Source: E44-bin32 sp034430595 (lineage in GTDB: Bacteria > Chloroflexota > Anaerolineae > Anaerolineales > E44-bin32). From it: a stretch of DNA of 64,000 nucleotides. Each line of letters opens with the position of its first letter. Within the stretch, counting starts at the first letter, position 1. The notes under the pieces were generated by a model. The model saw only the letters and a program-made list of their open reading frames with translations. It had not been told where the DNA came from and made no database searches. Below are positions 41,728-50,220 of the stretch, piece by piece. The translations under genes were made by a program, and so were the position numbers. The stretch covers positions 9,574 through 73,573 of the forward strand of contig DAOUEL010000097.1 in NCBI GenBank assembly GCA_034430595.1, in the 5' to 3' direction.

Positions 41728-42357
41728 GTGATTCTAAAAGAGTCTTCCTGGTTAGCGTGGGCGCGTGAGATCGAAGCCCTGGCTGAGGCAGGATACACTT
41801 ACGCCTCAAATCCTTACGAGAAACAGCGCTCGATCCGCCTGCGGCAGATTGCGGCTGAGATTATCGCCGGCTACAGCCAATTAGAAGAGATTGATGTGCT
41901 GGAAGCGTTTGCTGCCCAGCCCGGGTACGTCACGCCGAAAGTCGATGTGCGCGGGGCAGTCTTCCGGGAGGGAGAGCTGTTGATGGTCCGCGAGGCGATG
42001 GACGGACGCTGGACGCTTCCCGGCGGTTGGGCCGATGTGGGAGAGACACCAAGTCGTGCCATCGAACGTGAAGTCGCGGAAGAAGCCGGCCTGGAAGTGC
42101 GTGCGGTAAAGCTTGTCGGCGTGTATGATGCCAACCGGTATCACGGAAAACTGCCGCTATTTCACGCTTATAAACTCGTCTTTCTATGCCAGCTGTTGTC
42201 CGGGGAACCAGGCACAAGTTTTGAAACGACCGAGGCGGCATTCTTTGCGCTCGACCGTTTGCCACAACGTCTGTCGAGTTTCCGTACCACACCAAGGCAC
42301 CTGGAGGATGTGATTGCGGCTTACGAAGATCCTTCCGTATCGGCGGTATTTGATTAG
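41728..42357 (+). CDS. NUDIX hydrolase with N-terminal extension domain
   Basis: A 209-residue hydrolase of nucleoside diphosphate-linked compounds. The first 65 residues form a helical NUDIX-associated N-terminal domain (WLAWAREIEALAEAGYTYA, then AEIIAGYSQLEE). The catalytic box runs GGWADVGETPSRAIEREVAEEAGL, shown here only for its GETP, REV and EEAG elements, near residues 98-121. The start is GTG at 41728. Substrates of this subtype include ADP-ribose and oxidised nucleotides. It lies between hyuA and ssnA, so cleaning up nucleotides in the same pathway is possible. Confidence 0.85.
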   Translation: MILKESSWLAWAREIEALAEAGYTYASNPYEKQRSIRLRQIAAEIIAGYSQLEEIDVLEAFAAQPGYVTPKVDVRGAVFREGELLMVREAMDGRWTLPGGWADVGETPSRAIEREVAEEAGLEVRAVKLVGVYDANRYHGKLPLFHAYKLVFLCQLLSGEPGTSFETTEAAFFALDRLPQRLSSFRTTPRHLEDVIAAYEDPSVSAVFD

Positions 42358-42371
42358 GTGGAGTGTGCAGC

Positions 42372-43733
42372 ATGCTGATCACGAATGCGCGCGTGGTGAC
42401 CTGGGGTGAACAAAACCGCATCCTGGACGATCATGCCGTTTACGTTGATGCGGGGTTGATCGCTGATTTAGGTCCCAGCACCGAGCTTGTTGAGCGCTAC
42501 CCGCAGGCTGACCACCTCGATGCCAATGGCCAGCTTCTGATGCCGGGCAATATCTGTGCGCATACTCATTTCTACAGTGCCCTGGCACGCGGCATGGCAA
42601 TCCCCGGCCGCCCGCCGCGCGATTTTCCCGAGATCCTGCGAAAGCTATGGTGGCCGCTGGACAAATCACTCCAGCCGGAAGATGTCTACATCTCGGCCAT
42701 GGTCAGCCTGGTCGATGCCGTGAAGCACGGGACCACGACGTTAATCGACCATCATGCATCACCGAATGCGATTCCGGGATCCCTCGATCAAATCGCAGAA
42801 GCGGTAGATGCTTCCGGCTTGCGTGCCGTCCTGTGCTACGAGGTGACCGACCGGGATGGCGAGCAAAAGGCCGCGGCCGGGATCGCCGAGAACACCCGCT
42901 TTCTGGAACGATGTGCCCGAGAAGATGTAGCCGGGGGCCGCGTGCAGGCGACGTTTGGACTGCACGCCAGCCTGACGCTTTCGGATGAGACCCTGGAGGC
43001 TTGCCGGGCACAGGCACCGCAGGGCACTGGATTCCACATCCATGTCGCTGAACATGAGGCTGATGAATACGACAGTCTGCAAAAATCAGGTTTGCGCGTG
43101 GTTGATCGCCTGCTCGAGCACGGAATTCTCGGTCCTCGAACGATCGTCGCTCACGCCATCCACGTCGACGCACGTGAGGTTGAGATTCTGAAGGAGAACA
43201 GCACCTGGGTCACGCATCAGCCACGCTCAAACATGAATAACGGCGTCGGCGTGGCCGAGGTCGAATCGATGCGCCGGGCTGGTATCAAGATTGCACTGGG
43301 GAACGATGGATTTTCAAACGCAATGTGGGAAGAGTGGAAGACAGCCTACCTCCTGCACAAGGTCTGGCATCGTGATCCACGCCGTATGCCGGGTGACATC
43401 CTGGCGGAGATCGCAGTCCTCAACAACGCGCAGCTGGCCGGCCTCTTCTTCCCGAACGCGCCCCTGGGAACGATCACAGCGGGTGCCCAAGCTGATATGA
43501 TCCTGGTAGATTACCATCCAACAACCCCCCTGACCGGCGAGAACCTGCCCTGGCACATCATCTTTGGCTTCCACGATTCGATGGTCACCGGCACGATGGC
43601 CGCCGGGAAATTGTTGATGAAGGAGCGTCAGCTGCTCACGCTGGACGAAGAGCAGATCACCGCCCGGGCGCGTGAGCTTGCGCCTGGCGTCTGGGAGCGA
43701 TACCGCAGCTACGTCCCGGCTGATCAGCCGTGA
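42372..43733 (+). CDS. ssnA: SsnA-type aminohydrolase
   Basis: A 453-residue amidohydrolase closely matching E. coli SsnA. It has ICAHTHFYSALARGMAIPG, LRKLWWPLDKSLQPEDVY, GTTTLIDHHASPNAIPGSL, VLCYEVTDRDG, FHIHVAEHEADEYDS, VAHAIHVDAREVEIL, THQPRSNMNNGVGV and LGNDGFSNAMWEEWK. SsnA belongs to the ygfK-ssnA-ygfM-xdhD group and the anaerobic purine set. Its exact reaction is not settled to my knowledge. I chose the ATG at 42372, with GGTGGAG 8 bases upstream. In E. coli it is next to ygfM-xdhD; here an F420 block of about 5.7 kb lies between. Confidence 0.88.
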   Translation: MLITNARVVTWGEQNRILDDHAVYVDAGLIADLGPSTELVERYPQADHLDANGQLLMPGNICAHTHFYSALARGMAIPGRPPRDFPEILRKLWWPLDKSLQPEDVYISAMVSLVDAVKHGTTTLIDHHASPNAIPGSLDQIAEAVDASGLRAVLCYEVTDRDGEQKAAAGIAENTRFLERCAREDVAGGRVQATFGLHASLTLSDETLEACRAQAPQGTGFHIHVAEHEADEYDSLQKSGLRVVDRLLEHGILGPRTIVAHAIHVDAREVEILKENSTWVTHQPRSNMNNGVGVAEVESMRRAGIKIALGNDGFSNAMWEEWKTAYLLHKVWHRDPRRMPGDILAEIAVLNNAQLAGLFFPNAPLGTITAGAQADMILVDYHPTTPLTGENLPWHIIFGFHDSMVTGTMAAGKLLMKERQLLTLDEEQITARARELAPGVWERYRSYVPADQP

Positions 43734-43742
43734 GGAGGAACG

Positions 43743-44411
43743 ATGTCGGAGAAACTGATACTTACCATTGCGCTCTTAGGCGGCACGGGCAAAATCGGTC
43801 CCGGGCTCGCCATGCGCTGGGCGAATGCCGGTTACACGGTAATCATCGGCTCGAGAGAAGCAAGTAAAGCGCAGCGGGTGGCCGATGAGTTGAATGAAAC
43901 GCTTGACCTCGAAAGCATCAAAGGTATGCAGAATGAGGACGCTGCCCGGAATGCCGATATCTGTGTCCTGACCGTAAATCAGGAGGCTCATCAGGCCAGC
44001 GTCGAGACTCTCAAGGCAGCCGTGCAGGGGAAGATCGTCGTCGATACAACGGCCCGCGTGGATTACAAGGATCCACACCCTCCGGCTCCGCCGTCAGCGG
44101 CACGCATGGCACAGGATGCTTTCGGGCCCGAGGTAAGGGTGGTAGCGGCCTTTCAGACCGTCCCGGCGGTTGAACTGAAGAAGAATCTAGGCCAACCTCT
44201 TCCCATGAGCGTGCTTGTATGTGCTGACGAGGTTGAAGCGGCGGAAGAGGTCATCAAGCTCGCCCGTGGAGCAGACCTGCAGGCATACTATGCCGGGGAT
44301 CTTGATAACGCCAGCACAGTTGAAGGCCTGACGGCCTTGATCATGGCCATGAACAAGCACTACGGCTCGCGAACAGGATCACTGCAGGTAACAGGCATCG
44401 AATTAGAATGA
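43743..44411 (+). CDS. npdG: NADPH-dependent F420 reductase (NpdG/Fno)
   Basis: Transfers hydride between NADP(H) and coenzyme F420. The 222-residue product has the dinucleotide motif IALLGGTGKIGPGLAMRWANAG and YTVIIGSREASKAQRVADEL. VLTVNQEAHQASV, VVDTTARVDYKD, AFQTVPAVELK and VEGLTALIMAMNK follow. These are standard for the family. It overlaps cofE by 4 bases (ATGA) and starts 9 bases after ssnA, so F420 reduction and purine breakdown genes share a transcript. Confidence 0.9.
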   Translation: MSEKLILTIALLGGTGKIGPGLAMRWANAGYTVIIGSREASKAQRVADELNETLDLESIKGMQNEDAARNADICVLTVNQEAHQASVETLKAAVQGKIVVDTTARVDYKDPHPPAPPSAARMAQDAFGPEVRVVAAFQTVPAVELKKNLGQPLPMSVLVCADEVEAAEEVIKLARGADLQAYYAGDLDNASTVEGLTALIMAMNKHYGSRTGSLQVTGIELE

Positions 44412-45184
44412 CCCTGTTCCAAATGACGTACACTGCAATTCCAGATATCCCCCTCATTGAACAAGGTGCGGATCTGGCCGACATCATCCTGCATGGAATG
44501 CATGATTTGAAGCAGGAGATAAGGTCGGGCGATGTATTCATCCTGGCGCAGAAGATCGTTTCGAAAGCGGAAGGGCGAATGGTTGATCTTCAAACCGTTC
44601 AACCCTCTGCACGCGCCCGTGAACTGGCAGCGGCAACTGGTAAGGACCCCGAGCTGGTTGAGGTCATCCTGCGCGAGAGCCGCTCGATCCTGCGGCAGCG
44701 CGATGCGCTGGTTATCGTTGAGCACAGGTTGGGCTTCGTGTGTGCGAATGCCGGGGTTGATCGGTCGAATGTCCAGGGTGAGCGTGACGAGTACGGTCGA
44801 TGGGTGCTGATGCTTCCGGAGGACCCGGATGGGACTGCTGAGCGATTGCGTCTGCAGATATTTCATGCGACGGGAGCAGAAGTAGGCATCCTGATCATCG
44901 ATTCGCATGGCCGCGCCTGGCGGATGGGCACGGTGGGCGTTTGCATTGGAGCGGCCGGATTTCCGGCATTGTTAGATCTGCGTGGTAAACCAGATTTGTT
45001 TGGAGAGCCCTTAAAAATCACTCAGGTAGGATTAGCGGATGAAATTGCAGCCGGTGCATCTGCGCTGATGGGGCAGGCAGCAGAAAGCCGGCCGATCATT
45101 CACATGCACGGCCTGCCCTATGCGCTTCGTGCCGGGCATGCTGCTGAGTTGATCCGCCCGCATGAGGATGATCTCTTCCGCTAG
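44408..45184 (+). CDS. cofE: Coenzyme F420-0:L-glutamate ligase CofE (FbiB N-domain type)
   Basis: Adds L-glutamate residues to F420-0 with GTP. The 258-residue product has the family runs GDVFILAQKIVSKAEGRMVDL, LVEVILRESRSILRQRDALVIVEHRLGFVCANAGVDRSN (broken here at RESRSI, and at ANAGVDRSN), GILIIDSHGRAWRMGTVGVCIGAAG and GLADEIAAGASALMGQA. It is a stand-alone ligase. The reductase domain that is fused to it in mycobacterial FbiB appears here as a separate gene at 45719. Confidence 0.92.
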   Translation: MTLFQMTYTAIPDIPLIEQGADLADIILHGMHDLKQEIRSGDVFILAQKIVSKAEGRMVDLQTVQPSARARELAAATGKDPELVEVILRESRSILRQRDALVIVEHRLGFVCANAGVDRSNVQGERDEYGRWVLMLPEDPDGTAERLRLQIFHATGAEVGILIIDSHGRAWRMGTVGVCIGAAGFPALLDLRGKPDLFGEPLKITQVGLADEIAAGASALMGQAAESRPIIHMHGLPYALRAGHAAELIRPHEDDLFR

Positions 45185-45319
45185 CGCGGCAAGATTGAGA
45201 CGGGAACGCTCGCCAGTCGGGTATCATTACTTATAGTTATTCAACCGCTTCATCGGCTGCTTCCTGCAATGCAGCCGACGAAACGGGCCCATTCCCGCGA
45301 TCTTAAGAAGGAGCTCCTC

Positions 45320-45718
45320 ATGTCGGTAACGATCCCCGCTTCCCATCGAGATCTGATGCGTGATGAAACCCGAGCTTTCGCGTTCCTGGCCACGGTCATG
45401 AAGGATGGATCACCTCAGGTTACCCCGGTGTGGTTCGACATGGAGGGTGACCTAATCCGCATCAACACCGCCCGTGGTCGCGTGAAGGAAGCGAATATGA
45501 AAGCCCGACGCCAGGTAGCCCTGGCCATCATCGACCTGACCGATCCCTACCACTACCTTCAGGTGCGAGGTCGTGTTGCTGAGATCAGTGAAGCAGGAGC
45601 GCGTGAGCACATCGACCGCCTTTCCGAGAAGTACACAGGAAATCCAGTATACGAGAACTACCAGGGAGAAACTCGAGTCATTTTCTACATCCAGCCCGAA
45701 TCAGTCAGCCTGCACTAG
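45320..45718 (+). CDS. PPOX-class F420-dependent oxidoreductase/F420-binding protein
   Basis: A 132-residue split-barrel flavin/deazaflavin-binding protein. It has RAFAFLATVMKDGSPQVTPVWFDMEG, INTARGRVKEANMKARRQVAL, DPYHYLQVRGRVAEIS and HIDRLSEKYTG, typical of the F420-dependent PPOX-class family. Substrates are not predictable. I chose the ATG at 45320 with AAGGAG just upstream; the frame opens earlier at 45269. A 135-base gap precedes it, the longest within the F420 block, so a promoter could lie there, though I saw no strong match. The next gene starts directly at its stop. Confidence 0.85.
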   Translation: MSVTIPASHRDLMRDETRAFAFLATVMKDGSPQVTPVWFDMEGDLIRINTARGRVKEANMKARRQVALAIIDLTDPYHYLQVRGRVAEISEAGAREHIDRLSEKYTGNPVYENYQGETRVIFYIQPESVSLH

Positions 45719-46333
45719 ATGAAAGACCCAGCCGAAACCTTCTACACCCTGGCCCATGACCGCCACTCCGTGCGGCACTTCCGCGACACGCCTGTCGCCC
45801 GGAATTTGCTGGAACGGGTGCTGGGTGCGGCACTGCAAGCGCCTTCGGCCCACAACCGTCAACCCTGGCGATTCCTTGTGCTCACCCAAAGAGCGGATCG
45901 GGAACTTTTAGCGGCCGTGATGGGTGAGCGCCTGCGGCGTGACCGTGCACAGGACGGTGACGTTCCTGAGGACATTGAACAGGATATCGCCCGTTCCTGG
46001 ATGCGAATAACCGGCGCGCCCGTGGTCGTTGTCCTTTGTTTGACAATGGAAGAGATGGATCATTACCGCGACTCTCGGAGAAACTCGGCCGAGCATCAAA
46101 TGGCGCTGCAGAGCACGGCCATGGCCGGTGAAAATATCCTGCTGGCCGCGCATGCGGAAGGGCTGGGCGCATGCTGGCTTTGTGCCCCGTTGTTCTCGGG
46201 AGCCGATGTTCAGCGGGCTTTCGACCTGCCACAAGAATGGCAGCCGCAGGGTTTAATCCTGCTTGGATACCCGCAGGATGAAAGTCGCAAGCGGAGCCGA
46301 AAGCCGCTCAGCGAGGTCAGCCGATGGCGTTGA
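45719..46333 (+). CDS. Nitroreductase-fold FMN enzyme, FbiB C-terminal type (probable dehydro-F420-0 reductase)
   Basis: A 204-residue nitroreductase-family protein. RHSVRHFRDTPVARNLLERVLGAALQAPSAHNRQPWRF is the FMN-binding start, shown by its RHSVR and SAHNRQPW parts. SAEHQMALQSTAMAGENILLAAHAEGLG and GYPQDE follow. This is the pattern of the mycobacterial FbiB C-terminal domain, which reduces dehydro-F420-0 made from PEP. Lying between cofE and cofD, it most likely does the same as a separate protein. Its start codon abuts the stop of the PPOX gene, and its end overlaps cofD by 10 bases. Confidence 0.82.
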   Translation: MKDPAETFYTLAHDRHSVRHFRDTPVARNLLERVLGAALQAPSAHNRQPWRFLVLTQRADRELLAAVMGERLRRDRAQDGDVPEDIEQDIARSWMRITGAPVVVVLCLTMEEMDHYRDSRRNSAEHQMALQSTAMAGENILLAAHAEGLGACWLCAPLFSGADVQRAFDLPQEWQPQGLILLGYPQDESRKRSRKPLSEVSRWR

Positions 46334-47277
46334 AGGTAGCTGCATTCGCCGGAGGCGTGGGAGGGGCCAAACTGGCAGATGGCCTGGCGCACATCCTGCC
46401 CCCCGATGACCTGACCGTAGTCGTGAATACAGCCGATGATTTCGAGCATCTTGGCTTATCGATTTCTCCTGACCTGGACACGATAACCTATACCCTGGCG
46501 GGGATCGCCAATCCAGAAACCGGCTGGGGGCGGAGAGATGAAAGCTGGAATTTTCTGCAAACCCTGGAGGAACTGGGTGGTCCGGCCTGGTTCCACCTTG
46601 GAGACCACGATTTGGCCCTGCATGTTGAACGCACCCGCCGCCTGGCGGAGGGGGAATCGCTAACGAAGGTGACCGCCGAGTTAGCACGACGTCTGGGCGC
46701 ACGCCACACCATCCTGCCGATGAGCGATGAACGTGTGCGGACCTATGTTGATACCGATCAGGGCGAGATGCCTTTTCAGGAATACTTCGTCCTGCATCGC
46801 TGTAAGCCGCAGGTTAGAGGGTTTCGATTTGAAGGCAGCCGGGCGGCGCAACCGGCGCCAGGCGTGATCGAGGCGATCGCTTCAGCCGATGTGGTCATCT
46901 TCTGCCCATCCAATCCGTGGGTGAGCCTGGATCCCATTCTTTCGATAGCTGCTATCGCAAATGCTGTTACTACGAGACCCGTCGTAGGGATTTCACCGAT
47001 CGTCGGGGGCAAGGCGCTGCGCGGGCCGGCTGCGAAGATGTTTCACGAACTTGGAATAGAGCCATCTGCCCTCAGTGTGGCCGATCACTTCAGAGAGCAC
47101 CTGAAAGCATTTATCATTGACATAGAAGACAGGGAATTTGAGAATCCCATACAAGGCCTCGGCCTGGAGGTCCTCGTGACGGATACGGTAATGAATTCAA
47201 GCGAAGATCGCACCCATCTGGCGCAAGAGACGCTAACGCTGGCTGCCAGCCTCCGGACAAGCGAGCGTGCGGCATGA
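46324..47277 (+). CDS. cofD: 2-phospho-L-lactate transferase CofD
   Basis: Joins the phospholactyl or phosphoenolpyruvyl group from the GDP-linked intermediate to the deazaflavin Fo. The 317-residue product opens VAAFAGGVGGAKLADGLAHIL, the CofD hallmark. VVVNTADDFEHLGLSISPDLDTI, GDHDLALHVERTRRL, LPMSDERVRTYV and VIFCPSNPWVSLDPIL follow. GISPIVGGKALRGPAAKM comes near the end. It overlaps the preceding reductase gene by 10 bases and cofC by 4. Confidence 0.95.
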   Translation: MALKVAAFAGGVGGAKLADGLAHILPPDDLTVVVNTADDFEHLGLSISPDLDTITYTLAGIANPETGWGRRDESWNFLQTLEELGGPAWFHLGDHDLALHVERTRRLAEGESLTKVTAELARRLGARHTILPMSDERVRTYVDTDQGEMPFQEYFVLHRCKPQVRGFRFEGSRAAQPAPGVIEAIASADVVIFCPSNPWVSLDPILSIAAIANAVTTRPVVGISPIVGGKALRGPAAKMFHELGIEPSALSVADHFREHLKAFIIDIEDREFENPIQGLGLEVLVTDTVMNSSEDRTHLAQETLTLAASLRTSERAA

Positions 47278-47909
47278 CCTACTGGGCGATCGTCCCGATC
47301 AAACCGCTTCACAGGGCAAAATCACGGCTTTCCGGGGTGCTTTCACGCGAGGAGCGCGCATCGCTCAGCCAGCAGATGCTCGAACACACGCTGGATGTCT
47401 TGAAGCAGGTACCCGAGATCGAGCGCACGCTGGTCGTGAGCCGGGATTCACACGCGCTGGCGCTTGCCCGGCAGCACGGGGCACGGACGGTGACTGAGCG
47501 CGGCACGCCGGAACTGAACAACGCGCTGATTCGAGCGACGCTGGTTGCCAAGACGTACGGGGTTGCGGGGGTGCTAGTGCTGCCGGCAGACCTGCCCTTG
47601 ATCAAGATCGAAGACATCCGAGAATTAATCAAGCGGGCTCAGAACCCTCCCGTGATGGTGATCGTTCCCGACCGCCATCACAGCGGGACTAACGCACTCC
47701 TGACCTGCCCGCCGGGCTTGATAGAATACGATTTTGGCCCGGACAGCTATAAACGCCACGTCGCCCGGGCGGAGGCGGCGGGCGCCCGGCTCGAAGTCTG
47801 CGACATCGCATCTGTTGGCCTGGATCTTGATCTTCCCGAGGATCTGGATTACCTGCAGTCCGAGCTTTCCGACGAATTCAACCATCCGGTTCAGGAGGAG
47901 AAGGAATGA
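47274..47909 (+). CDS. cofC: 2-phospho-L-lactate (or PEP) guanylyltransferase CofC
   Basis: Activates phospholactate or PEP with GTP for CofD. The 211-residue product has WAIVPIKPLHRAKSRLSGVLS, the nucleotidyltransferase start, LTVVSRDS in the form TLVVSRDSHALALA, LVLPADLPLIKIEDI with the metal Asp, and PDRHHSGTNALLTCPPG. Start overlaps cofD (ATGA) and its end overlaps the LLM enzyme gene by 4 bases. The FbiB-C-like neighbour favours PEP as the substrate. The Fo synthase genes (cofG, cofH or fbiC) are not in the window. Confidence 0.92.
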   Translation: MTYWAIVPIKPLHRAKSRLSGVLSREERASLSQQMLEHTLDVLKQVPEIERTLVVSRDSHALALARQHGARTVTERGTPELNNALIRATLVAKTYGVAGVLVLPADLPLIKIEDIRELIKRAQNPPVMVIVPDRHHSGTNALLTCPPGLIEYDFGPDSYKRHVARAEAAGARLEVCDIASVGLDLDLPEDLDYLQSELSDEFNHPVQEEKE

Positions 47910-48910
47910 ATTTTCCACGGGTTGCCCTTTACCTGCAGGATGCCCATGACTTGAGGGATGGCCTTGACTACGTCCGCTATGCTGAGAAAAAGGGCTTTGA
48001 AGCCGTGTGGCAGGCTGAATCGCGCCTCGTCCGGGATGCAATTGTCCCCATGGCGGCGTACGCCGCAGTAACCGAGAAGATCAAGGTTGGTTCGGGCGTC
48101 ATCAACAATTGGACTCGCAACATCGGCTTGCTGGCAGCGACATTTCTCACGCTCGACGACCTGGCACCGGACCGGATCATATGCGGGATTGGAGCATGGT
48201 GGGACCCATTGGCGAAGAATGTCGGGATCGAACGAAGAAAACCGCTGACCGCGATGCGGGAAACCGTGGAAGTTCTGCGCAGGCTGTTGAATATGGAACG
48301 GGTGACGTTTCATGGCGAGTTCCACCATGTTGATAGTATCGAACTAGACGTCGTGCACGGGAGGCGAGAGCCGCGCAACGTGCCGATCATGATCGGCGCT
48401 ACCGGGATGAAGATGATGGAAATGGCCGGCGAAATCGCTGACGGTGTGGTGTTGAACTACTGCGTCCCGCCCGAGTACAACGACCGGGCCCTCGAGCAAA
48501 TCGAAGCAGGCGCGAAGTCGGCCGGCCGCGAGCTGGGTGATCTCGATCTACCGCAGTTGATCGTCTGCTCGGTGGATGAGGACGAGGATCGGGCTCTCGA
48601 TACCAGCCGCGAGCTGCTGACCCAATACATCGCCCAGCAGCCGCACATCGCCAAGGCGAGCGAGGTATCCCAGGACGTGGTCGACCAGATCCAATCGATT
48701 CTCGGCTGGCCGGCAACCCACGAGCAAATTCAGCAAGCCAAACATTTCGTGACGGATGAGCTTGTCACCCGTATCACGGCATCGGGAACGCCGGAGCAGG
48801 CACAATCCAAAGTGCAGGAATATATCGACCACGGGGCAACCTGCCCGATCTTGTACACGGTTGGCGGCGACGTCAAGCTCCTGGTCGACACGTTCAGCCC
48901 GCTGAATTGA
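47906..48910 (+). CDS. LLM-class F420-dependent oxidoreductase
   Basis: A 334-residue luciferase-like TIM-barrel enzyme. It has FPRVALYLQDAHDLRDGLDYVRYAEKKGFEAVW (shown by its start and EKKGFEAVW part), KVGSGVINNWTRNIGLLAATFLTLDDLAPDR (in which GSGVINNW and DDLAPDR are the cofactor-side elements), GIGAWWDP, and IMIGATGMKMMEMAGEIADGVVLN. The layout matches F420-dependent members such as Mer and FGD rather than bacterial luciferase. It overlaps cofC by 4 bases. Its substrate is unknown; position suggests a reduced or oxidised intermediate in the same pathway. Confidence 0.88.
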   Translation: MNFPRVALYLQDAHDLRDGLDYVRYAEKKGFEAVWQAESRLVRDAIVPMAAYAAVTEKIKVGSGVINNWTRNIGLLAATFLTLDDLAPDRIICGIGAWWDPLAKNVGIERRKPLTAMRETVEVLRRLLNMERVTFHGEFHHVDSIELDVVHGRREPRNVPIMIGATGMKMMEMAGEIADGVVLNYCVPPEYNDRALEQIEAGAKSAGRELGDLDLPQLIVCSVDEDEDRALDTSRELLTQYIAQQPHIAKASEVSQDVVDQIQSILGWPATHEQIQQAKHFVTDELVTRITASGTPEQAQSKVQEYIDHGATCPILYTVGGDVKLLVDTFSPLN

Positions 48911-48916
48911 CGACCG

Positions 48917-49450
48917 ATGAGTACCTCAAACAAGTCGCCACTCGATGGAACGACCGCTGGTAGCAGGGAGTATGCTGGACGCAAGCAGCCGAACTCCCGC
49001 AGCTGTTTCGTCTGTGGACTTGAGAACTCCTACGGCTTGAAGCTCACCTTTATTGAAGTCGCTGCGGACGAAGTGATTTCGAAGACCCGTGTTCCGGTGC
49101 AGTTCGAGGGTTACCCCGGAATTGTTCATGGCGGCATCACGGCTGCGATGCTGGACGAGGTTGTGAGCCGGGCTGCGATGATTGGGGACCACGATCACTT
49201 CCGGGTGACGGCCAAATTGGAGCTGCGCTACCGTAAGCCTGTCCCGAGCGAGACCGAGCTGCTCCTGCGAGGACACCTGATCCAAGCCCGTGGAAAACTA
49301 ACCAGGGCGCGCGGTGAGCTGGTACTGCCGGATGGCAGCATTGCGGCCGAGGCGGAAGCTTTACTCGCTGATTATGACGTGGGGGAGTTGAATTCGGCAC
49401 GCCTTGAAGCACTCGGGTGGAGGGTATACTCGGACGGGGAAACACCCTGA
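48917..49450 (+). CDS. PaaI/YbgC-like hotdog-fold thioesterase family protein
   Basis: A 177-residue hotdog-fold protein. It has SCFVCGLENSYGLKLTFIEV, GYPGIVHGGITAAMLDEVVSRAA with the family HGG and catalytic Asp/Glu region, AKLELRYRKPVPSETELLLRG and EGELVLPDG-like RGELVLPDGSIAAEAEALL. Such enzymes hydrolyse acyl-CoA esters. The N-terminus has an extra polar 30-residue stretch. It lies 6 bases after the LLM gene and 20 bases before ygfM. It may be a carrier-linked side activity of the pathway. Confidence 0.8.
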   Translation: MSTSNKSPLDGTTAGSREYAGRKQPNSRSCFVCGLENSYGLKLTFIEVAADEVISKTRVPVQFEGYPGIVHGGITAAMLDEVVSRAAMIGDHDHFRVTAKLELRYRKPVPSETELLLRGHLIQARGKLTRARGELVLPDGSIAAEAEALLADYDVGELNSARLEALGWRVYSDGETP

Positions 49451-49470
49451 TCGGGAAGGAGTACTTGAAG

Positions 49471-50220
49471 ATGCAATACCATCGTCCCCAAACCATCAAA
49501 GAGGCTCTTGCGCTCCTTCAGCACGGCCGTCCGCTGGGTGGAGGCACGGCCCTCACACCCGAGAGATTCAAGCTCGAGTCGGTGATTGATTTACAGGACC
49601 TTGAACTCGACGGGCTCTCGGTTGAAGGTGGCGTTATCCACTTCGGCGCTGGCTTGCGGCTGCAGGGAATCATCGCTGCCGCCGAACGGCTCCCTGATGC
49701 ACTGATCGAAGCCACACGCCAGGAAGCTGCATGGAACCTGCGCAATGCCGCAACTCTGGCAGGCGTTCTTGTCCGGTCGGATGGCCGCTCTCCTCTCCTG
49801 ACCCTCCTGACCGCGATGAATCCGGAACTTGAGCTTGAGCCCGGTCGAACGCGCATGGATCTGGTGTCATTTTATAAGCGCCGCGTTGACCTGGATAAAC
49901 CCTACCTGATCACCAGAGTGGAGGCTGCCAACCCGGACCGGGCAGCCTATTCCAAGGTTGCGCGGACCCCGATGGACCGGCCGGTTGTCTGTGCGAGCGC
50001 TGTGTTGTCGCCGGACGGGAAGATAGGCCTTTCTCTCGGAGGCTACGGCGATCATCCCCTGCGCCTGCCGCAGGTCGAACGTGATGTTGACATGGAGGAG
50101 GTCGGAGCCAGGGCTGCCAAGGCCTATGCTAGCGCCGGCGACAATTTCGCCAGCGCCGAATACCGTTCAGCCATTGCCTCAGTGCTGATCAAACGTGTCT
50201 TGGGGGAGGTGCTGGCGTGA
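49471..50220 (+). CDS. ygfM: Molybdenum hydroxylase FAD subunit, YgfM type
   Basis: The FAD-binding medium subunit of a xanthine dehydrogenase-like enzyme. The 249-residue product has YHRPQTIKEALALLQHGRPLGGGTAL, VIDLQDLELDGLSVEGGVIHFGAGLRL, NLRNAATLAGVLV and RSAIASVLIKRVLGEVL. Layout and order with the next gene match E. coli YgfM, which precedes xdhD. The usual FAD-domain runs AGGTDL and GNL are degenerate here (GGGTAL, LAGVLV). The ATG at 49471 has AAGGAG 10 bases upstream. It overlaps the next gene by 4 bases (GTGA). Confidence 0.88.
   Translation: MQYHRPQTIKEALALLQHGRPLGGGTALTPERFKLESVIDLQDLELDGLSVEGGVIHFGAGLRLQGIIAAAERLPDALIEATRQEAAWNLRNAATLAGVLVRSDGRSPLLTLLTAMNPELELEPGRTRMDLVSFYKRRVDLDKPYLITRVEAANPDRAAYSKVARTPMDRPVVCASAVLSPDGKIGLSLGGYGDHPLRLPQVERDVDMEEVGARAAKAYASAGDNFASAEYRSAIASVLIKRVLGEVLA

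Noticed and set aside
47040..47055. TGTTTCACGAAC resembling half of a parS site
   Set aside because: Only one half matches. The second arm of the palindrome is missing and it lies inside cofD, 42 kb from parB.
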